64,000 bases of DNA from Aquabacterium humicola (GCF_030167915.1 NZ_JARGNB010000004.1:1-64000); one strand, 5' to 3'; shown: positions 4,709-13,798, counted from the first letter of the stretch. The notes: a model not told the origin generated them from the sequence alone. A program made the numbers and translations.

Positions 4709-7063
4709 TCAGGACCAGCGCCCGGCGCCTGGTGGGTGTTCTGAAGGCCTGCCGGCCGGCGTCGAGGCCGCGGCAGGTACGTTGGGCGCAGGGGCGAAGC
4801 GGGAAAATGATAGCGAAACTTGCGCGCCGATGACCGCGCCCTCGTCCGCAGCGCCTTCGGTGGCCGGGGCCAGGCCCGCCAATGTCGCCTCGGCCGCGGT
4901 TTCGTCGCCCACGTGCAGGTTGGCGATGCGCACCCGTGCGCCATGCTCGTCGGCGATCTTCTTGACCACGGCCAGCCCCAGCCCGGTGCCGCGGCTCTTG
5001 GTCGTGACATAGGGCTCGAAGGCGCGCTTCAGGACCTTGTCGGCAAAGCCGGCGCCGTTGTCGGTGACCTTCAGGCGCACCGCACGCGGTGCGCCGCTTT
5101 CGTTGCGCGCGACCTCGGTGGCCAGCACGACATGGCCGTCGGGCCGCTCGGCCACCGCGTCGAGCGCGTTCTGCACCAGGTTGTGGATCACCTGCCGCAG
5201 CTGCGTCGGGTCGCCCAGGATCGGCGGCAGCACGGGTTCCAGGCGCGTATCGAGGTGGCCCTGCTCGTGCGTCGACGCGTACAGCGCCATCACCTCGCCG
5301 ACCAGCGCATTGAGGTCCAGCGGCTGCAGCTGCGCGGCGGGCAGGCGCGCGTAGTCGCGGAACTCGTTGACCAGCTGCTTCATCGCCTGCACCTGGGCGA
5401 CGATGGTGGCCACCGAGCGCTGCAGCATCGACTGGTCGGCGCCTTCGAGCTTGGCCTCCAGCTTGTGCTGCAGGCGCTCGGCCGACAGCTGGATCGGCGT
5501 CAGCGGGTTCTTGATCTCGTGCGCCAGGCGGCGCGCGACCTCGCTCCAGGCCACCGACCGCTGCGCGGAGACGATCTCGGTGATGTCGTCGAAGACCAGC
5601 AGCCGCGCGCCGGCCGGCAGCGACGCGCCGCGCAGCAGCAGGTTGACGGTGTCCTGCGCGCTGACCTTCAGCTCGAAGGCGTCCTGCCAGTGATCGCGCT
5701 CGCCGGCCTCGGGGCTTTCGCTGTGCAGCTCGGCCCGCTGCTTCACCGCCTGCGCGAACTCCGCGAGCCCCGGCACCTCGTCGAGCGCGCGGCCGCGGTA
5801 GGCCGACAGCGGCTGGCGCAGGATGCGGGTGGCGCCGGGGTTGACGGTGTCGATCAGGCCGCGCTTGTCGAACACGATGACGCCCGCGGTCAGGCTGTCG
5901 AGGATGGTCTGCAGCCGCGTGCGCGCGCCTTCGAGCTGCGCCACGCCGCGCTGCACCTGCGCGCGCGCCTCGGCGAGCTGGCCGGTCATCTCGGCGAACG
6001 AACGCGTCAGCCCGCCCAGTTCGTCGCGCGAGGCGAACACCGGCTTGGCGGTCAGGTCGCCGTCGGCCACCTGGCGCACGCCGTCGGCCAGCAGCAGCAG
6101 CGGCCGCGCGATCTGGTTGCCCAGCATCACCGCCAGCAGCAGCGCGCCGAACACCGACAGCACCAGCGCCAGCGTCAGCGTGCCGATGTACATGCGGCGC
6201 AGGCCGTCGCGCGCGATCGCGCGCTGCTGGTACTCGCGGTAGGCGCCCTGCACCGTCAGCGCATTGGCCACCAGGGCCTGGGGCACCGGCTGCACGACCA
6301 TCAGGAAGCGGTCCTCGCCCCCCGTCAGGCTGATGTCGTTGCTGGGCACGAGCGCCACGGCGCGCACCCGCGCCTCGGGCCGCCCGCCGGGCTGCGGCTC
6401 GTCGTCCAGACCTTCGAGGTGGCTCGCGCTGCGCGCGGCGCGCGCCTGGCGCAGCAGCGAGGTCGGGGCGCGTTCGGGCACGATGGCCCCGGCGCTGCCG
6501 CCGGCGCTGGCGAGCACCTGGCCCGACGCGCCGAGCAGCACGGCATCGCGCACGCCGAGTTGTTCGCGCACACGTTCGAGCGCGAGCGGGCCGATCGCGC
6601 CCCGGGTGTCGGACAGGCGCTCGGCGGTGCTGCGGGTCTTCGCCGCGAGGTCCCCGGCCATCGCATCGAGCGTGCCGCGGCCCAGCGCCAGGCCGGCATC
6701 GAGCGCGCCGGCCACCTGCACGTCGAACCAGCTGTCGATGCTGCGGGCGACGAACTGGTAGCTCACGGCATAGATCAGCAGCCCGGGCAGCACGCCGACC
6801 AGCGCGAAGATGCCGGCCAGCTTCGCCAGCAGCCGGCTGCCGAACTTGCGCTGGCGCAGCCGCACCACCAGCCGCAGCGCGGCGACGCCGATGGCCACCA
6901 GCAGCAGCCCGCCGACGGCCACGTTGGCCCAGAACAGCCAGACGAAATGGCGCTCGACCGCACGCCCCGCGGTGCCGATCGACAGCAGGTAGACCAGCAG
7001 CAGCGACAGGCCGGTCACGACGACCAGCGAGACCGCGAGCGCCCAGCGGGCCGACTTCGTCAT
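4709..7063 (-). CDS. ntrY: NtrY-type membrane sensor histidine kinase
   Basis: A 784-residue kinase expected to phosphorylate the neighbouring NtrX-like regulator. It has N-terminal transmembrane helices (about 8-30, 43-65 and 85-110), a periplasmic sensory region and a further membrane helix near 290-315 leading into HAMP. A PAS-like segment follows (TILDSLTAGVIVFDKRG), then the H-box (HEIKNPLTPIQLSAERL) with the phospho-accepting His, the N-box (LVQNALDAV) and the G-boxes (DNGAGF, GTGLGLAVVKKIADEHG). Length and layout match NtrY. It starts 16 bp after the DUF4390 gene and 33 bp separate it from ntrX, so one operon is likely. The ligand sensed cannot be read from sequence. Confidence 0.9.
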   Translation of the reverse strand: MTKSARWALAVSLVVVTGLSLLLVYLLSIGTAGRAVERHFVWLFWANVAVGGLLLVAIGVAALRLVVRLRQRKFGSRLLAKLAGIFALVGVLPGLLIYAVSYQFVARSIDSWFDVQVAGALDAGLALGRGTLDAMAGDLAAKTRSTAERLSDTRGAIGPLALERVREQLGVRDAVLLGASGQVLASAGGSAGAIVPERAPTSLLRQARAARSASHLEGLDDEPQPGGRPEARVRAVALVPSNDISLTGGEDRFLMVVQPVPQALVANALTVQGAYREYQQRAIARDGLRRMYIGTLTLALVLSVFGALLLAVMLGNQIARPLLLLADGVRQVADGDLTAKPVFASRDELGGLTRSFAEMTGQLAEARAQVQRGVAQLEGARTRLQTILDSLTAGVIVFDKRGLIDTVNPGATRILRQPLSAYRGRALDEVPGLAEFAQAVKQRAELHSESPEAGERDHWQDAFELKVSAQDTVNLLLRGASLPAGARLLVFDDITEIVSAQRSVAWSEVARRLAHEIKNPLTPIQLSAERLQHKLEAKLEGADQSMLQRSVATIVAQVQAMKQLVNEFRDYARLPAAQLQPLDLNALVGEVMALYASTHEQGHLDTRLEPVLPPILGDPTQLRQVIHNLVQNALDAVAERPDGHVVLATEVARNESGAPRAVRLKVTDNGAGFADKVLKRAFEPYVTTKSRGTGLGLAVVKKIADEHGARVRIANLHVGDETAAEATLAGLAPATEGAADEGAVIGAQVSLSFSRFAPAPNVPAAASTPAGRPSEHPPGAGRWS

Positions 7064-7079
7064 CGCCGCTGCCCGTCCG

Positions 7080-7655
7080 TCACTCGACCCGCGCGCTGCG
7101 CTCGATGCCGAGTTTCCAGTCCTGGCCGAGGTCGAGCTGCATCGGCCGCGGCAGCTGGCTGTTATCGAGCTGGAAGCTGAACTCGACGTAGTAGCGTTCC
7201 GCCGGCTCGAGCTTCTCGGCTTCGACCAGGCGCCAGCCCGCCACCCGGGACATCGGCGCCAACGCCTCGGCCAGCGTCGGGAAGCTCTGCGCGAGGCCGC
7301 CGAGGCTGACGCGCCAGGTGGCCGTCAGCGGCTGGTAGGACAGGCGCCAGGTGCGCGCGATGCGGGCGATGCGCTCGTCGCGCCAGTACCAGCGGCTGCG
7401 CAGCACGGTCACGTGCGCGGTGAAGTACATCGGCACGCCGCGCTGCAGCGCATCCTCGATGGCATGCGACAGGGTCAGCCGGGCGGCGTACTCGAGCGTC
7501 AGCGCGCCCTCGGTGCGGGTGACCTCGAGGCTGGTGAGGTCGACTCCCTGCGCGCGCGCCGGCGGCATGCCGCCGAGGCCGACGATCAATGCGGCCCACA
7601 ACACCAGCCTGGTCAGGAAGCGCGGCAACAGGGCTGGGGCGATGGTGCGGCGCAT
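7080..7655 (-). CDS. DUF4390 secreted or membrane-anchored protein
   Basis: A 191-residue protein with an N-terminal signal or anchor segment (LVLWAALIVGLGGMPPARAQG, residues about 17-37). The body is typical of the DUF4390 family (YYVEFSFQLDNSQLPRPMQL near the C-terminus). The family is found almost only in Betaproteobacteria between rsmB and ntrY, as here, and its function is unknown. The mature domain is predicted to be periplasmic, which would place it beside the sensory part of NtrY. A role in signal input to NtrY is inference from gene order. It is probably translated from the same message as ntrY. Confidence 0.8.
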   Translation of the reverse strand: MRRTIAPALLPRFLTRLVLWAALIVGLGGMPPARAQGVDLTSLEVTRTEGALTLEYAARLTLSHAIEDALQRGVPMYFTAHVTVLRSRWYWRDERIARIARTWRLSYQPLTATWRVSLGGLAQSFPTLAEALAPMSRVAGWRLVEAEKLEPAERYYVEFSFQLDNSQLPRPMQLDLGQDWKLGIERSARVE

Positions 7656-7727
7656 CGGGGCGCGGGATTCTCTGCAGGACGTTCGGGCTGGGCCTCCGGT
7701 CGACCCCAGAGGGGCAGCCCGGCGGGC

Positions 7728-9059
7728 TCAGGGCTTGTGGATCAGCGCGTAGAAGAAGCCGTCACCGCTTGTTTCGTCTGCAAGTCCGGGCCTCTGGCCA
7801 TTGTCCGGCAGGCCCGGCAGATGTCCCGGCGAGGCGGGGTCGAGCCAGGGTTTGTCGGCGCCGTGGCGTTGCAAAAAAGCGTCGATCTGCTGCTGGCCTT
7901 CGAGCCTGAACAGCGAACAGGTGGCGTACAGCAGCCGGCCGCCGGGCTTGACCAGCGGCCACAGCGCGTCCAGCAGCTCGGCCTGGATGCGCGCCAGCGC
8001 GACCACGTCGTCCGGCCGGCGCAGCCAGCGCACGTCGGGGTGGCGGCGCACGATGCCCGAGGCGGTGCACGGCGCGTCGAGCAGGATCGCGTCGAAGGGC
8101 CGGCCATCCCACCAGCGTGCCGGCTCGCGCGCATCGGCGGCCTGCAGGTGGGCCTTCAGCTGCAGCCGGTTGAGCGTTTCCTGCACGCGCGCCAGGCGCA
8201 GCGGGTCGCTGTCGAGCGCGGTCAGGTCGAGGTCGGCCAGCTCGAGCAGCTGCGCGGTCTTGCCGCCGGGGGCCGAGCAGGCGTCGAGCACGCGGGCCCC
8301 CGCCGGCAACCGCTGCGAGCCTTCACCCAGCAGCAGCGGGCCGGCGCGCTGCGCCGACAGGTCCTGCACCGAGACCTCACCCTCGGCGAAACCGGGCAGT
8401 TCCTGCACCGGCAGCGGTTTGTCGAGCACCAGCGCCTGTTCGCCCACCACGCGGGCCCCGCGGCCCTGCGCGACCAGCCGCGACAGGTAGGCCGCGGCGG
8501 TGCCGCGCCGCGCGTTGACACGCAAGGCCATCGGCGGATGGCGGTTGGCCTCGGTCAGCAGCGCGGCCCACTGCTGCGGCCAGTCCTGCTTGATGCGTTC
8601 GATCCACCACAGCGGGTGGTTGAACGCGGCCACCGGCTGCGACTGCACCGCGGCCACCAGCGCGTCGCGCTCGCGCACGAAGCGGCGCAGCACCGCGTTG
8701 ATGAAGTTGGCCGCCGCCGGCGTGCGCTGGCGTGCGGCGGTCACCGCCTGATCGACCAGCGTGTGCTCGGCATACGGCGGACCGCTGCCGGGCCACAGCA
8801 AGGCGATCGCCGAGCACAGCAGCGCATCGACGTTCGGCGGCGGCGCCTTCGGCGCCAGCTTCGCCCGCACCGCCTGCGCGCCGCCCCACCAGCGCAGCAC
8901 GTGGAAGGCCAGCGCCTGCGTGCCGGGCTTCAGGTCGACCGGGCAGCGCGCGAGCACCTCGGTCAGCGAGCGGCCGCTGCGCACGGCGGCCACCGCGTCG
9001 GCGGTCTGGTCGAGCAGGCGGGCCAGCGGCGGCCCCAAGGCACCCGGGGAAGCACTCAT
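7728..9059 (-). CDS. rsmB: 16S rRNA (cytosine-967-C5)-methyltransferase RsmB
   Basis: A 443-residue RsmB (Sun/Fmu) protein that methylates C967 of 16S rRNA using S-adenosylmethionine. The N-terminal NusB-like helical domain (about 1-170) is followed by a Rossmann methyltransferase domain. That domain has the AdoMet-binding motif (VLDACSAPGGKTAQLLEL), the PC motif (LDAPCTASGIVRRHPDVRW) with one catalytic Cys, and YATCS with the other. The start at 9059 (MSASPGALGPPLARLL) is chosen because longer frames run into the divergent folE promoter region. It heads the leftward rsmB-DUF4390-ntrY-ntrX group and is divergent from folE across about 100 bp. Confidence 0.93.
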   Translation of the reverse strand: MSASPGALGPPLARLLDQTADAVAAVRSGRSLTEVLARCPVDLKPGTQALAFHVLRWWGGAQAVRAKLAPKAPPPNVDALLCSAIALLWPGSGPPYAEHTLVDQAVTAARQRTPAAANFINAVLRRFVRERDALVAAVQSQPVAAFNHPLWWIERIKQDWPQQWAALLTEANRHPPMALRVNARRGTAAAYLSRLVAQGRGARVVGEQALVLDKPLPVQELPGFAEGEVSVQDLSAQRAGPLLLGEGSQRLPAGARVLDACSAPGGKTAQLLELADLDLTALDSDPLRLARVQETLNRLQLKAHLQAADAREPARWWDGRPFDAILLDAPCTASGIVRRHPDVRWLRRPDDVVALARIQAELLDALWPLVKPGGRLLYATCSLFRLEGQQQIDAFLQRHGADKPWLDPASPGHLPGLPDNGQRPGLADETSGDGFFYALIHKP

Positions 9060-9162
9060 CGCGGTCAGTCTATCCCCCGGGAACGCGGGCAGGCCCCTGC
9101 CCTGCAGGCTTCGCCCCCGCGGCGCACAATGCGCCCTTCCCCGAACCGTGCCGCGCACTGCC

Positions 9163-9897
9163 ATGCCGACCTCCGACACCCTGCCGATCTTTCGCAACGA
9201 GGAGGAGCTGTCGCGGCTGCCGGCCTCCGAACGCATCCGCTACCGGCTGATCGGCGCCGATTGCCGCTACCACGCGAACGACAACATCGCCGAGCACATC
9301 CGCCCGGGCGAGCTCGACGAACTCAAGCGCGAGGTCGAGGCGAAGATGCAGGACGTGCTGCAGGCGCTGGTGATCGACACCGACAGCGACCACAACACCA
9401 ACGAGACCGCCAAGCGCGTCGCAAAGATGTTCATCGACGAGGTGTTCCGCGGCCGCTACGTGCCGCCGCCCTCGGTCACCGAGTTCCCGAACTTCTCGCG
9501 CCTGAACGAGCTGATGATCGTCGGGCCGATCACCGTGCGCAGCGCCTGCTCGCACCACCTGTGCCCGATCCTCGGCAAGGTGTGGATCGGCCTGCTGCCG
9601 AACGAACACTCGAACCTGATCGGGCTGTCGAAGTACGTGCGCCTGGCCGACTGGGTGATGACGCGGCCGCAGATCCAGGAAGAGGCGGTGGTGATGCTGG
9701 CCGACGCGCTGCAGGAGCGCGTCAAGCCCGACGGCCTGGCGATCGTGATGGAGGCCGACCACTTCTGCATGCACTGGCGCGGCGTCAAGGACGACGACTC
9801 GTCGATGACCAACAGCGTGATGCGCGGCGCCTTCCTGAAGGACCCGAACCTGCGGCGCGAATTCCTGGCGCTGCTGTCGAAGAAGTCCGGCAACTGA
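9163..9897 (+). CDS. folE: GTP cyclohydrolase I
   Basis: A 244-residue FolE, which converts GTP to 7,8-dihydroneopterin triphosphate, the first step of tetrahydrofolate synthesis. Zinc-ligand motifs are intact: RSACSHHLCP and DHFCMHWRG, corresponding to Cys110, His113 and Cys181 of E. coli FolE. The substrate-binding core includes NEHSNLIGLSKYVRL. The start ATG at 9163 gives a roughly 20-residue N-terminal extension over E. coli FolE (222 residues), common in this order. It is followed after 26 bp by a BLUF gene on the same strand, so read-through is likely, although no functional link is known. Confidence 0.96.
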   Translation: MPTSDTLPIFRNEEELSRLPASERIRYRLIGADCRYHANDNIAEHIRPGELDELKREVEAKMQDVLQALVIDTDSDHNTNETAKRVAKMFIDEVFRGRYVPPPSVTEFPNFSRLNELMIVGPITVRSACSHHLCPILGKVWIGLLPNEHSNLIGLSKYVRLADWVMTRPQIQEEAVVMLADALQERVKPDGLAIVMEADHFCMHWRGVKDDDSSMTNSVMRGAFLKDPNLRREFLALLSKKSGN

Positions 9898-9923
9898 ACG
9901 CGCGAGCGATCGAAGAGGCCACG

Positions 9924-10346
9924 ATGATGCTGGTACGACTGATGTATGCGAGCCGCGCGGTGCCGACGCTGGACCAGGACGAGCTGCACAACATCCTGCG
10001 CCAGAGCAAGCTCAACAACCCCCAGCACGGCATCACCGGGCTGCTGTGCTACTCCGGCGGCATCTTCATCCAGGCGCTCGAAGGCGGCCGCTCGGCGGTG
10101 AGCCGGCTCTACGGCCGCATCGCCGCCGATCCGCGCCATGGCGACCTGATCCTGCTGAACTACGAAGAGATCGGCGAGCGCCGCTTCGCAGGCTGGTCGA
10201 TGGGCCAGGTCAACATGGCGCGGCTCAACCCGGCCTTGCTGCTGAAGTACTCGGCCACCGCGACGCTCGATCCGTACAGCGTCTCCGGCAAGGCCTCGAT
10301 GGCGCTGTTCGACGAGCTGGTGGCCACCGCGTCGGTGATGTGCTGA
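9924..10346 (+). CDS. BLUF-domain blue-light photoreceptor
   Basis: A 140-residue stand-alone BLUF (blue light using FAD) protein. The flavin pocket residues are all at canonical positions: Tyr8 (RLMYAS), Asn31/32 (KLNNPQHGITGLL), Gln50 (GIFIQALEG), Trp91 and Met93 (AGWSMGQ). After the roughly 95-residue BLUF fold, about 40 residues form a short C-terminal cap with no output domain, so signalling must go through a partner protein. The start at 9924 is one of two adjacent ATGs. It lies 26 bp after folE and about 110 bp before an uncharacterised gene that could be such a partner (inference). Confidence 0.93.
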   Translation: MMLVRLMYASRAVPTLDQDELHNILRQSKLNNPQHGITGLLCYSGGIFIQALEGGRSAVSRLYGRIAADPRHGDLILLNYEEIGERRFAGWSMGQVNMARLNPALLLKYSATATLDPYSVSGKASMALFDELVATASVMC

Positions 10347-10454
10347 GCGCGCGGCCGCGCGCGAACGAATGAAACACGCGGCGCGCGGGGCGCAGCGGCG
10401 CTGCAACGCCCGGCGCCGACACTGCCCGGCATTTCCACGATGCCGGAGCTGCCG

Positions 10455-10847
10455 ATGGGCCTCGCCGAACGCCGCAAGATCCAGGACCTTCAGGACAACA
10501 CGCTGCCTGCGCGCAGCCGCGAGATCGCCGAGATCTGCGGCCGCGAGATCCCCTACGAAGTCGACTGGGCGACGCTGGAGAACGATGCGTCGGCGCTGAA
10601 CTTCCTCGACAACCTCTCCTGCCATCGCCTGAACATGGCGCTGCGCACGATCTGCATCGACGACATGGGCCGCGAGGCGGTGCGCGAGACGCTGAAGCTG
10701 GTGAAGCTGAAGAACGTCGCCGAGCCGGCGCAGCGCCACATCGCCTTCGCCGGCGGCGTGCTGGAGATGCACTGCGCCTACGCGCACGGCGCGTCCGGCA
10801 TGTTGAGCGACGGCACGATCCGCGACGCGCTGATGGCCGGGCTCTGA
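10455..10847 (+). CDS. Conserved hypothetical protein downstream of BLUF
   Basis: A 130-residue soluble protein (MGLAERRKIQDLQDNTLPAR...) with no signal or membrane segment and no family I can name with confidence. The start at 10455 is preferred because GGAG lies 6 bases upstream; an in-frame ATG at 10440 would add five residues. The sequence is mixed helical, with a conserved-looking block (SALNFLDNLSCHRLNMALR) and two further cysteines. It lies in the same direction as folE and the BLUF gene, and about 28 bp before the next uncharacterised gene, so the four may share transcripts. Its composition is ordinary for this chromosome. Confidence 0.7.
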   Translation: MGLAERRKIQDLQDNTLPARSREIAEICGREIPYEVDWATLENDASALNFLDNLSCHRLNMALRTICIDDMGREAVRETLKLVKLKNVAEPAQRHIAFAGGVLEMHCAYAHGASGMLSDGTIRDALMAGL

Positions 10848-10874
10848 GCCGCCGCCGTGGGGTCTGCTTCGACG

Positions 10875-12131
10875 ATGGGCGGCGCACCGTGGTGGATCGC
10901 CGGCGGCCTCATGCTGCTGGCCCTGATCGTGTGGGTCAGCCGCACGCCCGAGGCGCCCGCGGAGCCGCTCGCGCACGAGACGCTGCAGCATGGCCCGTTT
11001 CAGATCGTCGCCGAGGGCCGGCGCATCTCGACCGGCACCTTCCCGAACAACGGCGGCAATCCGTTCGAGACGATGGAAGTCACCGGATTCCGCGTGCGCT
11101 GGCGCGGGCAGGACGTGGCCGTGCCGGTGGGCGAACAGACCCTTCTGCGCTTCTGGCGCGTGCTGCGCCTGGTCGATGCGCCGCAGCCGGCGCTGCTGGT
11201 CTCGACGACCGACTTCCACCTGATCACCGAGCAGGACGGCCAGCTCGTCGTGCGCTCGATCGGCGAGCCGAGCACCGACATCGCCGAGCTGCAGCGACTG
11301 GACGCGGCGCCCGACGGCCAGCCCGACCAGCCACGGCGCTTCGGCATCGAGAAGGTCACGCCGGACGACACGGTGGTTCGGGATGCCCGCTGGCTGAAGC
11401 TCGGTCACCGCCACGTGCTGGACGTGCAGACGCTGGCAGTGCATCCGGTGCGGCCGTGGATCCGGGCCGGCAGCAGCGACCCGCTGGCGGGCCTGAACGG
11501 CGGTGGCCGCGGCGCGGTGCTGCTGTCGCCGGGCCGCAGCGCCTACGTCGTGCCGGCCTACCAGAGCGGCGACGCGCAGGACCGGCGCTACGACGGGCTG
11601 ATCGTCGTCGACATCGCCCGCGGCGACGCGAGCGGCCTGCGCGTGTCGCGCGCCCGCAGCCGCTACATCGACGCCAACGACTTCACCGCCGACTGGGTGC
11701 GGCACCACTTCCGCTGGACGCGCGATGCCGATGGACGCGAGCGGCTCGAGCCGGCTCCGGACGCGAGGCCGCTGCCGTGGCGGGGACGTTTCGTCGACTT
11801 CGGCCAGCAGGTCGAGTACCGCGTCGCGCCGGTGCGGCCGGAGATGGGCGACGCGCTGGTGCGCTTCATGGCCGAGCGCTTCGGCGCGCAGGTGGCGCCG
11901 GACTGGATCGACCCGTCGATGACCGGCGGCGACACCTTCCGCCTGCCCGGCTGCAGCCACGTGCTGGCGCTCGGCCTGCACGAGCGCCATGTCGGCCTCT
12001 ACGGCCCGGCGCCGCGCGGCGCGGTGGCGCACCCGCCCGACTGCCAGCAGATGATCCGCCGCATCGGCGAGGCCTTCGATGCCGAGCTGGCCAGCGGCCG
12101 GCTCGACGCGCTGTTCCTCGACGCCGACTGA
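10875..12131 (+). CDS. Hypothetical protein with one N-terminal membrane anchor
   Basis: A 418-residue protein with a single N-terminal hydrophobic segment (WWIAGGLMLLALIVWV, about residues 6-21), then a long soluble region presumed periplasmic. I recognise no catalytic motif. The C-terminal part has PGCSHVLALGLHERHVGLYG and a distal helical end. The start at 10875 has GGGG upstream at a suitable distance; a GTG at 10857 is an alternative. It lies 27 bp after the preceding hypothetical gene and ends 22 bp from the convergent fccB. Nothing in the sequence gives a function. Confidence 0.7.
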   Translation: MGGAPWWIAGGLMLLALIVWVSRTPEAPAEPLAHETLQHGPFQIVAEGRRISTGTFPNNGGNPFETMEVTGFRVRWRGQDVAVPVGEQTLLRFWRVLRLVDAPQPALLVSTTDFHLITEQDGQLVVRSIGEPSTDIAELQRLDAAPDGQPDQPRRFGIEKVTPDDTVVRDARWLKLGHRHVLDVQTLAVHPVRPWIRAGSSDPLAGLNGGGRGAVLLSPGRSAYVVPAYQSGDAQDRRYDGLIVVDIARGDASGLRVSRARSRYIDANDFTADWVRHHFRWTRDADGRERLEPAPDARPLPWRGRFVDFGQQVEYRVAPVRPEMGDALVRFMAERFGAQVAPDWIDPSMTGGDTFRLPGCSHVLALGLHERHVGLYGPAPRGAVAHPPDCQQMIRRIGEAFDAELASGRLDALFLDAD

Positions 12132-12153
12132 CGCGTCCTTCGGACGTTGGCGC

Positions 12154-13458
12154 TCAGCCGAGCATGTCGGCCCAGATCGTGCGCGCCCAGTTCCAGCCGT
12201 AGTCGCCCTCGAGCTCGGTCGGGCCGGTGGACACGCCGCCGGAGCCGGCGACCGTCTTGAACGTCTTCTCGGCCGCGACGTACTCGTGCACGCTGGCGAC
12301 GTGGATCACGCGCTTCGCGTCGACGAAGCTGTAGCAGGTGTTCGTCAGCATCGGCGCCGGGTTGATCTCCCAGCCGGCGAACTCGGCGACGATGGCCGCC
12401 GCGGCGACCTTCGCGTGGTTGTTCGCCATGTGGCCGCTCTTGGGCATCGCCGGGGCGATCTGGATCGAGTCGCCGAGCACGTGGATGTCCGGCGAGACCG
12501 TCGATGCGAAGGTCTGGTAGTTCACGCCGCACCAGCGCTGGTTCATGTTCGCGAGGCCCGCCTGGACGGCGATCGCACCGGCGCGCATCGGCGGCAGCAC
12601 GTTCAGCACGTCGGCCCTGACGTCTTCCTGCACCTCGAACTTCACTGTGTTCGTGCGGGCATCGACCGCGGTCGCCTTGTGCTGCGGGCGGAACTCGACC
12701 AAGCCGGGGTAACTCTCGGCCCACACCTTCTTGAACAGCGGTCCCTTCGAGGTGACGTCGGGGTTGGCGTCGAGGATCAGCACCTTGGACTTCGGCTTCG
12801 CGGCCTTGAAATACGCGGCCACCTGGCAGGCGCGCTCGTACGGCCCCGGCGGGCAGCGATAGGGCGCCTCGGGCACCACCAGCGCATAGACGCCGCCGTC
12901 GGGCATCGCTTCCAGCTGGCGGCGCAGCGCGGCCGTTTCGGGCCCGGCCTTCCAGGCCTGCAGGATGCGGCCCTCGGCCTGCGCGGCGCGCAGCCCGGCG
13001 ACGCTGTCGAACATCAGGTCGATGCCGGGCGACAGCACCAGCTTGTCCCAGGCGATGGTCGGCCCGGAGGCCAGGGTCGCGGTCTTCTTCGCCGCATCGA
13101 TCGCGGCCACCGTGTCCTTGATCACCCGCACGCCATGGCGCGAGGCCAGCGTGTCGTAGCGTGTCGTGATGTCGGCCAGCGTCTTGCTGCCGCCGAGCAC
13201 GAGGTTGCTGACCGGGCAGCTGACGAAGGCCTCGTTCGGCTCGACCAGCACGACGTCGAGCTTGCCGCCGGAGAACAGGCGCAGGTACTTGGCGGCCGTG
13301 GCGCCGCCATAACCGCCGCCGACCACCAGCACGCGGGTGCGCTCCGGGATGGCCGGGGTCGAGGCGCAGCCGGCGAACAGCGCCGTGCCGCCGAGCGCCG
13401 CGGCGCCGCGCAGCCAGTCGCGGCGATGGCCGGCCAGGAGATTCAGTGATGGGTTCAT
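12154..13458 (-). CDS. fccB: Flavocytochrome c sulfide dehydrogenase, flavoprotein subunit
   Basis: A 434-residue FAD-binding subunit of sulfide:cytochrome c oxidoreductase (FccB/SoxF), which oxidises sulfide in the periplasm and passes electrons to the haem subunit encoded just upstream. A twin-arginine export signal is visible (RRDWLRGAAALGG), followed by the dinucleotide-binding fold (VLVVGGGYGGATAAKYL). Cysteines at the positions of the flavin-site disulfide pair occur in APYRCPPGPYERACQ and NQRWCGVNYQTF, and the FAD-binding HVLGDS box lies towards the end. GGGAGG upstream of ATG 13458 sets the start; the gap to fccA is 13 bp. The pair implies sulfide detoxification or energy gain from sulfide. 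Confidence 0.9.
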   Translation of the reverse strand: MNPSLNLLAGHRRDWLRGAAALGGTALFAGCASTPAIPERTRVLVVGGGYGGATAAKYLRLFSGGKLDVVLVEPNEAFVSCPVSNLVLGGSKTLADITTRYDTLASRHGVRVIKDTVAAIDAAKKTATLASGPTIAWDKLVLSPGIDLMFDSVAGLRAAQAEGRILQAWKAGPETAALRRQLEAMPDGGVYALVVPEAPYRCPPGPYERACQVAAYFKAAKPKSKVLILDANPDVTSKGPLFKKVWAESYPGLVEFRPQHKATAVDARTNTVKFEVQEDVRADVLNVLPPMRAGAIAVQAGLANMNQRWCGVNYQTFASTVSPDIHVLGDSIQIAPAMPKSGHMANNHAKVAAAAIVAEFAGWEINPAPMLTNTCYSFVDAKRVIHVASVHEYVAAEKTFKTVAGSGGVSTGPTELEGDYGWNWARTIWADMLG

Positions 13459-13471
13459 CGTCGCCTCCCGT

Positions 13472-13798
13472 TCAGCGCTTGGGCTGGGCCGCGAAGTACG
13501 CGGCCAGCTGCTCGATCTGCGCCTCGGAATAACCCTTGGCAATCTGGTGCATCACGGTGGGCGTGCGGGCGCCGCTGCGGAAGTCCTTCATCTGCGCCAG
13601 GAAATACGCCTGCGACAGGCCCGCGAGCCCCGGCACGGCGCTCCTGTCGAGCGCCTGGCCCGCGGTACCGTGGCAGTTCGCGCAGGTGGCGGCGAGCGCC
13701 GCGGTGCGCAGTTGCTGGACGTCGTCGGCGGCCAGCGCGGCCGAGGCCGGCAGCACCAGTGCGAACGCAGCGGCAAGGCCAGGTACCCAACTCCTCAT
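13472..13798 (-). CDS. fccA: Periplasmic monohaem cytochrome c, partner of FccB
   Basis: A 108-residue cytochrome c with a Sec signal peptide (LAAAFALVLPASAALA, cleavage near residue 23). It has one haem-attachment motif, CANCH at residues 39-43; the distal Met ligand is probably in PTVMHQIAKGYS. It is the electron acceptor of the adjacent flavoprotein. It is small, like the one-haem subunits seen in several non-phototrophic bacteria, whereas Allochromatium FccA carries two haems. It is first in the two-gene operon. A SoxE-type name would also fit; the pairing with FccB is what identifies it. Confidence 0.87.
   Translation of the reverse strand: MRSWVPGLAAAFALVLPASAALAADDVQQLRTAALAATCANCHGTAGQALDRSAVPGLAGLSQAYFLAQMKDFRSGARTPTVMHQIAKGYSEAQIEQLAAYFAAQPKR

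Noticed and set aside
4820-7180. A 786-codon plus-strand frame opposite ntrY
   Set aside because: Composition is Arg/Gln/Ala/His-rich with no recognisable domain, and it mirrors the real ntrY gene; shadow frame.
9456-12032. An 858-codon minus-strand frame opposite folE, BLUF and the hypothetical genes
   Set aside because: Low-complexity Arg/Ala/His-rich translation without motifs, antisense to clear genes.
12132-12153. Short hairpin CGTCC-TTC-GGACG between convergent genes
   Set aside because: A 5-bp stem with no T-run is too weak to call a terminator.
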